A stretch of DNA of 64,000 nucleotides from Perognathus longimembris pacificus (Eukaryota > Chordata > Mammalia > Rodentia > Heteromyidae), in the NCBI RefSeq assembly GCF_023159225.1, contig NC_063172.1, positions 59,330,828-59,394,827 of the forward strand. The letters run 5' to 3'. Position numbers and translations under genes: made by a program. This document shows, one piece after another, positions 56,711 through 64,000 of the stretch. The first letter of the stretch is position 1, and each line of letters starts with the position of its first letter. The notes under the pieces are model-generated. The model was not told the DNA's origin. It worked only from the letters and a program-made list of their open reading frames with translations, and did not search any database.

Positions 56711-57823
56711 CCTGGAGGCTAACTCATATACCAACCACAGGCTTGTGTTTCTGCTATGACTCTGGAAATAGGACTTGTTTATTGCCATGAAGGTTGGGCT
56801 TTTGAGCACCAGACCCTTTGCTACATGAGCTCCCTGTGGCATTTAAGCCTTAGCAGGTCCTCAGCAGACTGTTCATCTCTCCATGATCATCTCTTATAAC
56901 CATTTCTCCCTCCTCCAAAATGTCAGGTGTCTTTGGACTCCCTGAGCCATGATTGTTCCTTGTTTTTAGCTCAAACTATATAGCAAAGCCCTTGTTATCT
57001 AGCTCTTAAGACGAGGGCAGGGGAATGATAAATGTATTTGAGCAAAGCTAGCTTCCTACACCAGTGTAGGCACTATCTCACCAAACTCCAACTGGTTTGC
57101 AGAAGCTGTGGGATTGCCCTCCAGCTGGAATTGCCAACTGTCTGGCTCCAGTATACGAATGCATCTTCAGCTCCCTGACCCCCAACTCCTGATCCTGGTG
57201 AGCCAGGGACGGGATTTGGGGGCTTTTTCTACTTCTCTGTACTTTTCTCTTGGACCTTCTGTTTCTCCCTGCTTCTCACCTATCCTGCCATTTTGATTCT
57301 TGATGTTCTGTCTCTTGCTCTCATCAGAATACTCTCACTCTCCTTGGTTACTTCACTCTTGTTCTGAGTCAAGGTCAGGATACTTCTAATCTATCATCTT
57401 ACCCCCACCCCACTTTCTTTCTGATAGACTTTTAAGCAATATCTTTGAAATTGTCTAATGTCATTGGACTTTGAAATATCAAAGTGAAAAATTTTATAGA
57501 TGGGAAGAGTTAGTTATATAAGTCCAAACTGGAAAAAATGATTTGTTATTAGGCTTTTAAACTGTTGAGTAGTTAATTGAAAGTAATTAAACAGTAACTA
57601 TATTTTAAATTTGCTCTAATAATTTACTTAGTTCTAATCAGTATAGTATGCAATGGGTTTAGTTTGAAAAGGAATTATCTGTTGTAGTAATAACCTTCAA
57701 GCTTCATTTTTTTCATGAGCAATCCTTACCATTCAATTTCAATTTAATATTCTTTTTATAGGTTGTAGAGTATACTCTATTTCTAGTGTTGCATGTTTTT
57801 ATAACAAGCATGTTATTATGTAG

Positions 57824-57927
57824 TTGGCCTTGGCAGAATTGTATGAAGATGAAGTGAAATGCAAATCTTCCAAGTCTGAGAGAACTAAAGCTACAGTCTT
57901 TAAGAGCCCACGGACACCACCTCAACG
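57824..57927 (+). CDS. UBXN2B: UBXN2B exon 2
   Basis: 104 nt between acceptor 'attatgtag' and donor ACG|gtaagt. It adds 34 codons plus two bases of a split Arg codon, encoding LALAELYEDEVKCKSSKSER and then TKATVFKSPRTPPQ. This block is nearly invariant in mammalian p37 as I know it; the SPRTPP segment is a proline-directed, phosphorylatable-looking motif. The frame continues exon 1 exactly (ARDLQ-LALAE) and has no stop. The lysine/serine-rich linker probably lies outside the folded domains. Coding differences from human are few, consistent with a functional orthologue. Confidence 0.95.
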
Positions 57928-58131
57928 GTAAGTCTTGTTTTAAAAATAGTACGACTATTTAAAACTCACAAGTCAAAATGCACTTAAATGAGTTGGGAGA
58001 GTTTAATAAATTAGGGTTTCTTAAGATAGGTAGTATTCTTAAAGTTTTTATAATCCAAAAGCTAGCAGAAACTTTAAGAAAATTACTTTAAATCTCTGGT
58101 ATATTAGGTATCACAAGAAGTCATATCTTCA

Positions 58132-58345
58132 AGCTGAGTGCCAGTGCCTGTAATCCTAGCGACTCAGGAAACTGAGATCTGAGGATTATGATTTGTAGTC
58201 AGGTGGAGCAGGAAAAATCTGTGAGACTCTTATCTCCAATTAATCACAGGAAAAGCCCTGTGGCTCAAGTAAGTGGTAGAGCGTTAGCCTTGAGCCAAGG
58301 AAGCTTAGGGACATTGCCCAGGCCAGGACTGGAGAAAGGGGGGAA
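58132..58345 (+). repeat. B1-Geo composite SINE
   Basis: 'agctgagtgccagtgcctgt' head, linker 'tctccaattaatcacaggaa', Geo half ending 'gccaggactggagaaagg'. In intron 2. Confidence 0.8.
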
Positions 58346-58941
58346 AAATCATATCTTTAATGGTATTTTTTTGTGCACAGTGGTTCTTAAGTATGTTGTG
58401 AGTCATAAGACACATTGAGGATCTGCTGAAAGTTGTAGGCCCTTTCCTTCCAAAGCAGTAGACATGTACATTTTGTCAAATGTTTTTAAGGGTTCAGATG
58501 TTTCTTAGAGCTGTCCATAGAGCCTTTGTAGGTTTTTGTCCTCCATTTAAGAATCTTTAACTTCTAGGCTTGGAGGCAAGAGAGGCCCTAGGTTCAATCC
58601 CCATTATTGCAAAAAAGAAATATCTTTATATAACTTCTGAAGTCTGCCTGATCCTGTTCCATTAAGGCTTATACAAGAAGTATTCTTCCTGGATAGTATT
58701 GGCTGTTGTTAAAATTCCTGGAGTATAAGAGCATCAGCCATGAAATTTTAAGATGAGAGAGTGGAGTGTATTTTATTGTTATGAATAGATTCATTAACAT
58801 TTTTGGTAGTGTTTGGGGATGAAACTTTTAATTATCTAATTCTATTCTATCACAGTATAATTATCAAAAGTTGGGTGATTGGCTAGAAAATAGTTCTTTC
58901 TCAGGCCACAGAACTTTTTTTGTCAGTATATTCCTTTTTTT

Positions 58942-59141
58942 TTTTTTTTGGCCAGTCCTGGGCCTTGGACTCAGGGCCTGAGCACTGTCCCTGGCTTCTT
59001 CCCGCTCAAGGCTAGCACTCTGCCACTTGAGCCACAGCGCCGCTTCTGGCCGTTTTCTGTATATGTGGTGCTGGGGAATCGAACCTAGGGTCTCGTGTAT
59101 CCGAGGCAGGCACTCTTGCCACTAGGCTATATCCCCAGCCC
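58942..59141 (-). repeat. IDL-Geo SINE, young
   Basis: Antisense in intron 2. Perfect target duplication CAGTATATTCCTTTTTTT (58924-58941 and 59142-59159) and near-consensus body with 'ggaatcgaacctagggtctc'. Confidence 0.95.
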
Positions 59142-60292
59142 CAGTATATTCCTTTTTTTAGGTGAAGTAAAAACAAAGTATTTCTCTTGACATGAATATA
59201 AAGTAGTATTTATATTTTCTGTACTAATTTTTGCACCCATGCATAATCAAAAGGTTAGTATAGTGAATAAATACAGTGTATGCTTTACCTTGGTTACTAG
59301 TTGTTTCTGGGCCTTAACATTGCAGACATGTATAATGTTTCTTTACTCAGCAAATTGTAGCCATTGTGACACTAAATCTATAAATGTTCCCTGTGAATCC
59401 CCCAAGAATAAGTATACACTACTTAATATTCCTGGTATTATCCCTGATAACACAAAATTGGTAGTGATTCTGTGATATCATTTAATATATAATCTGTAAT
59501 CAGCTCTTTTACAGCCTTTTCTTGGAATTTTAGGACCCAACCAAGTACCATATGTACTTTCCATCTGATTATGCCTGTTTTGAATTTTTGAATCCAGAGC
59601 ATTCTCTCCACCTTTTTGTTGCTTGTTGTTAGTTAGCTCACTTACGTAATCTAGAATTTATTACACTTTAAAAAGGGTCTAAACCACATGTCTTATAAAA
59701 TGCCCCACATTCTAGATCATTGTTTCTTCCTCATTAGATTCTTGTTAAAAACATTTTTGTCAAGCGTACTAGATGAGTGATACTCTCTGCTTTTTATTAT
59801 ATCACATCAGGAGCCCTATAATTTCAAGTTTTACCACTATTGATGATATGCTCACTTGGTTAAGGTGCTGACCAACACATCACTTCATTGTAAGGTACAG
59901 TTTTTCCTTTGTAATCAGCAGGTTGGTATCTTGGCACGATTTGAATATCCTGTCCTTGCATTTAATTTCTGATATATATGTATATATGTTTATATGTATG
60001 TACATATAGTATTTTTAACGTCTTAACTTATAGGTTTTCCTGTTTTGAAAGTACAGTATTATTTGTGTATCATAGTTTTACTCATTTAATATTTGTCCTT
60101 AGTTTGACAATATAATGAGTGACTTTAGCCCTTGGTGTAGCAACTCAAAGTATTTGAGTTTTTAAAATATATTAAAAATTGGCTTTCTATGTATATATAA
60201 TTCTTAGCGTGTTGTAGTGAATGGTTTTACTTTCTTACACTATCTGAAATGTTATTAATAGTTTTAATTTCATAATGGTGGGGTTTTTGTTA

Positions 60293-60366
60293 GTTGGTGC
60301 TGAGAATTGAATGTAGGGCTTCATATATGCTAAGCACACATTCTACCATTGAGCTATATCCCCAGC
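60293..60366 (-). repeat. ID-like SINE monomer
   Basis: 'gctgagaattgaatgtaggg' and 'gagctatatccccagca' in antisense. Confidence 0.65.
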
Positions 60367-60696
60367 AATAATTTTGTGCCCAGGTTTGATCTCTAGTATT
60401 ATTTACATACCCAATAGGATGAGCTTCTTTAAGGGGTATTTATGTAGAATGAAATCTTTAATTACATGGGATGTAATGCCTAAGAAATTATTGTTAGCTT
60501 TGTTAGTGTGCTTATTATCTAACAATCATAAACACACACATAATTCTCTTGCTTTCCCATTCATTGTCTACATTTACTCAATATCATTCTACCTACTGAA
60601 TTGCTGGGTAAAATAAGTGCTTGTTTTTATGTCCATCTCCTCAGGCACTGTTAGAAATCAGCATGGTTATATGAGCTTTGGTTTTTATGTTTTTCT

Positions 60697-60797
60697 TTAT
60701 TTCAAAAGGAGTTCACTCTGTAGCCTAGGGCAGCTTCAGACTCATCTGCCACACCTCCCAAGTGCTGGGTTTGTAGTTGTGTGCCACTAGTTTGTAC
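60697..60797 (-). repeat. B1-like SINE
   Basis: 'ttcactctgtagcctagggc' and 'ctcccaagtgctgggtttgt' in antisense. Confidence 0.6.
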
Positions 60798-61445
60798 GCC
60801 TTGCCATTTCAAGCCAATATATGTTCATTGTCTAAAATTCTAAATATAATATGGTCTTTGTTTTAAATTTACTAGAGGAGATACGTAATCTACAAAAATA
60901 AAAAAGAAGCACTCTAATACACATTAAAAACATGTCTTCTACAAGTCATTATGTAATAATTTTGTTTTGAGAATTAACTGAGATAGTGGAGTATGTAGAT
61001 GCCTAGCACAATGTTGAGTTTCAAGGATTATTAGGATCTAGGTAAGCATAGAAGATGAGGAATATATTCTAGGCATTCATAAGCATTGAGAAAATATAAC
61101 TTAAGTTGATAAGCAATATAACCAGATTAAACGAGCAGAACCTTAGCAGATTAGTAGCAGAAAAACTTGGATTTTAAAAAGGTTCGATACGTGGAGGTAC
61201 AACCAGGACAGGCTTCATGGCTATGTCACCTGTATTTGATGTAATGTCTTGAGGTCCTTTAATAAATTTTGAGAAAAGGGACTTACGTTTTCAGTTTTCA
61301 ACTAGTCCAAATTATACAGGTAGTCCTGGATATGGTCATATTATAGACAACTTTGAAAGTCAAGAAAATAGGTTACATTTGTATAGTGGATGCAGTAAAG
61401 TCAATATTTTTAAAATGCAAATTTAGTGATGAAAAACTGTGGTGA

Positions 61446-61690
61446 AGCCAGGTGCCAGTGGCTCATGCCTGTAATCCTGCAACTCAGGAGACTGAGATCT
61501 GAGGCTCATAGTTCAAAGTGGGTCTGGGCAGAAAAGTCCCCATGAGACCCTTATCTCCAATAATCTCAAAAAGCTGGAAGTGGTGCTGAAACTCAAGTGG
61601 TAGAACACTAACCTTGAGCACAAACAGGCTCAGGGACAGTGCCCAGGTCCTGAATTCAAGCCCCAGGACCAGCAAAACAAAAGAAAAAAA
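61446..61690 (+). repeat. B1-Geo composite SINE
   Basis: 'agccaggtgccagtggctca' to 'ccccaggaccagcaaaacaa'. In intron 2. Confidence 0.87.
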
Positions 61691-61734
61691 AGCCCCCAAA
61701 CCCCTATAGTAATAAAAGTTTTGACCTTATTCTG

Positions 61735-61737
<3 letters not shown>

Positions 61738-61797
<60 letters not shown>

Positions 61798-61832
61798 CCT
61801 CTCCTCTCTCCCTCTCCCTCTCCTTCTCTCCT
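61738..61832. repeat. (CT)n microsatellite
   Basis: About 22 pure CT units, then CTCCCT/CTCTCC variants. Confidence 0.95.
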
Positions 61833-62534
61833 AGTAGCCTATCAACGAATTTTCTTACCTATAAATTGGGGATGATATTATTGTTCCGAGGATTAAATGA
61901 CAACGTTATTACCCTGGTAAATGTTAGCTGTTGTGGCTTTAGAAGGAAGGACTGGCTGTGTGATATAAAATTAGCAATGGTTAGACAAAGGATAAGGAGG
62001 CTAAGAAATAAAGAAGAAAACAGTTGAAGTAGTCAAAGAAATGAGGTAATACAATTTTAAGTTCAGGTGTGGTCAGTTGAATGATAACTCCTATCACCAT
62101 TTTCATTCAGCCTATACTGGAGGTTTTGTAGTCAACACATGAGGGGGAAAACCAAATTATACAAATTGAAAAGAAACCTTTGCAATCAATGTTTTATTTG
62201 AAAATATGTTTGTGTGAGCATAGAACATTACTAGTCAGGAAATACTGCTGCTTCTCCTCCTTAACACCCAAAGAATAGTCAGAACATGAATTAAAACAAA
62301 GTAGAGGGCTGACAGTAGTGGATGTAAAGGTTTGCACCAAAGCTGCAGTATTGAAGAGGGTAAAGACTGGCAGTAGGTGGAAAATCCAAGGAACGGAGTC
62401 ATAGGTGCTCACAAATGGCCACTTGAGTTCTGAAGTGTGACCCTGCAGAGGGAAAGGGGAGGGAATTTTATTGCTTGTTATTTGAACATATGGACATTTG
62501 TGTGGAGAATCATTTTTGGCCTCTCCCTTACCCC

Positions 62535-62725
62535 ATATGCAGACCATCAGTTCCAGATGGATTATGGGTCTAAATATAAAAGTTAAAACAGTGATGCTTC
62601 TATAAGAAAATGGACTATATGTTTGATCTTAGGGTAGGCAAAGATTTCTTAAATATACATTAAAACCCTAAACCATCAAAGAGCTAGTGAATCTTTTCCA
62701 AAAAGATGTTTCTCACTAAAGGAGA
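62535..62725 (+). mobile_element. old L1 ORF2 fragment
   Basis: 'agttccagatggattatggg', 'tctaaatataaaagttaaaa', 'ataagaaaatggactatatg', 'ggcaaagatttcttaaat' follow the order of a mid-to-late ORF2 stretch. The frame is broken. Confidence 0.55.
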
Positions 62726-63906
62726 GCTCAAGAGGAAGGGTGTTTTAGGTGAGTTTAGAAACCTGGAACAGGGAAGAGCAGCAGGAAACGTTGCTTTTGC
62801 TCTTCTGTGTTTCGCCAAGTCCTAAGACCATCTGCTATCCAGCTAATCCAAGAGGCAGTCAAGCTGCATTTGTTTCTCCTTCACCCTTGCTTGCTGTGCC
62901 GGTCCGTTGAGCACAGAGTACAAGCATGGGAGGAAGGCTTCCCTAGCTCCTGCTCCTCCCAGTGTACTCGTCCAGAGCACGCACTGGCGGTCCAGTGAAA
63001 GCCCCTCGCCCACAGCGCCTAATAGGGCTCTGTTGCCGCCCACTTGTTTCCAGGTAGAGAGGTGATCTGTTCAGTGTTCACATGCTAACTCTGGAGAAAA
63101 TCTTGCACATGACCCCTATGACCCCTATTCCTAGCTTCCAGTGCTGATGTAATTCCCGTTCCCCACCCCCCCATTGCTTTTCAAGTCTCTTTAGTGTGAA
63201 TTTGGTACTAAAATGAGTGGTACAGGAAATGAAGGGTGGACTTTGTCATCTTACACTTTACTTACATTTTCTGTTATCCTTGATGGAAAAAAAATGTATT
63301 GAAAGATGAAAGTAGAGTGTTTCTCTCAAGTGAAGGAAATGTTTATGTTTCACAGGAACATTTGTGAAGTTAGAGTCAGAATAAGAATTGGTTGCTGTAA
63401 AAGAAAGACATTAACAAAAAAAAAAACCCTTCTAAATTATTTACTTTTAACAGAGGATTATAACGGAGTAGATTATCCGCAATTCCAAAATCTGAGATAA
63501 ATACACTGTAGCCCTATAGTTTATAGAGTTGGATGTTTATAATGACTAAATATAAGGATCTCTACTGAGCATTCTCTCCTGAGTGTCACTTCCTCGCAGG
63601 GGAGGGACTAGCCTCCCACTGTCACTCTCTTTCCCTGATTAGTGAAAGGTGCTTTTCATAAGCAGCCCCTGAGCGCAGAGCGGGAAGCAGCCATGCCAGT
63701 TATAATGCTGGGTGCCAGATGGGCCTTCCGAATGTATGGGTATATGTACCTGCATTCTATCCTTTCCTTAATTCCATTTTAAAAACCAAAGATTTCCACA
63801 GAAATCAGGAATGTCTCTTAAGTAAAGTTTATTTCATAAGACTATGTAGCTTCTTACTTTAGATTATATTTATTCCATTTTTATTCATGAACTATACTGT
63901 TTAAAG
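62726..63906. other. 3' part of UBXN2B intron 2, unassigned
   Basis: No repeat or exon recognised up to the exon 3 acceptor. Confidence 0.4.
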
Positions 63907-64000
63907 CTTTTATTCAGGAGAACATGAATACGGTGGATTACATATAGTTCAACCTTCAACCGGGAAAATTGTGAATGACCTTTTCAAAGAAGCAAGGGAA
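63907..64000 (+). CDS. UBXN2B: UBXN2B exon 3 (partial, runs off the window)
   Basis: It starts after acceptor 'actgtttaaag'. Its first base completes the split Arg codon (CG|C), then 31 codons encode FYSGEHEYGGLHIVQPSTGK and IVNDLFKEARE, matching the p37 segment that precedes the SEP domain. The alternative downstream 'ttcag' acceptor would put a stop in frame within a few codons, so the first AG is right. The exon continues beyond 64000. The SEP domain, UBX domain and 3'UTR are outside this window, so function rests on the N-terminal match and gene structure. Confidence 0.93.

Larger units (their letters stand above)
52649..57823 (+). other. UBXN2B: UBXN2B intron 1
   Basis: A 5.2-kb phase-0 intron (gtgagg...tatgtag). 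It holds a T21 run (52936-52956), a CTAT/TA microsatellite (53335-53368), a weak Tigger-like remnant (about 55245-55390), a B1-Geo SINE with a CA tail, and a diverged tandem repeat of about 150 bp at 56280-56710. The remainder shows no recognisable feature. Confidence 0.85.
57928..63906 (+). other. UBXN2B: UBXN2B intron 2
   Basis: A 6.0-kb phase-2 intron (gtaagt...tttaaag). It contains several SINEs, a CT microsatellite and an L1 remnant listed separately. The intervening AT-rich stretches show nothing recognisable. Confidence 0.88.

Overview
Organism and setting. This is mammalian nuclear DNA, almost certainly from a rodent. The window is AT-rich and repeat-dense, with no compact ORFs, operons or bacterial signals. 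The dominant repeat is a dimeric SINE: an ID-like tRNA-derived half with a textbook Pol III B box, followed by a second half and an A-tail. It matches what I know as IDL-Geo, described from Geomyoidea (kangaroo rats, pocket mice, pocket gophers). A second abundant SINE joins a B1-like (7SL-derived) head to the same second half. A geomyoid (heteromyid or geomyid) source is therefore the best inference; the species cannot be fixed from sequence alone.

Layout. About 1-52.3 kb is intergenic: SINEs, 5'-truncated L1 ends, MaLR-type LTRs, a Tigger/MER2-like DNA transposon, microsatellites and unassigned AT-rich sequence. The only protein-coding gene I can support is UBXN2B (p37, a cofactor of the p97/VCP ATPase). 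It starts inside a CpG island at about 52.3-52.95 kb. Exon 1 (52562-52648), exon 2 (57824-57927) and the first part of exon 3 (63907 to the window end) are present, with consistent splice phases and an uninterrupted reading frame. In human this gene lies between FAM110B and CYP7A1 on 8q12, so the first 52 kb probably corresponds to the FAM110B-UBXN2B interval; no FAM110B or CYP7A1 coding sequence is visible.

The most interesting part is a large inverted repeat at 17.69-24.18 kb (arms of about 2.7 and 2.0 kb around a 1.8-kb spacer). At the outer end of each arm is a complete U1 snRNA gene, pointing outward. Each has an octamer-like distal element near -213, a proximal sequence element near -60, an intact 5' splice-site recognition end, an intact U1A-binding loop, an Sm site and a 3' box. 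The two RNAs are identical to each other but differ from standard mammalian U1 at about ten positions, including two in the U1-70K-binding loop. The arms are nearly identical at the U1 end and more diverged toward the spacer. The arm identity stops at the U1 3' end, which suggests arm-to-arm homogenisation. A third, degenerate U1 copy and two SINEs occur in the left arm only.

How the parts relate. UBXN2B and the U1 pair are independent transcription units about 28 kb apart. The rest is mobile-element sediment, with some very clean young insertions (perfect target-site duplications) useful as presence/absence markers.
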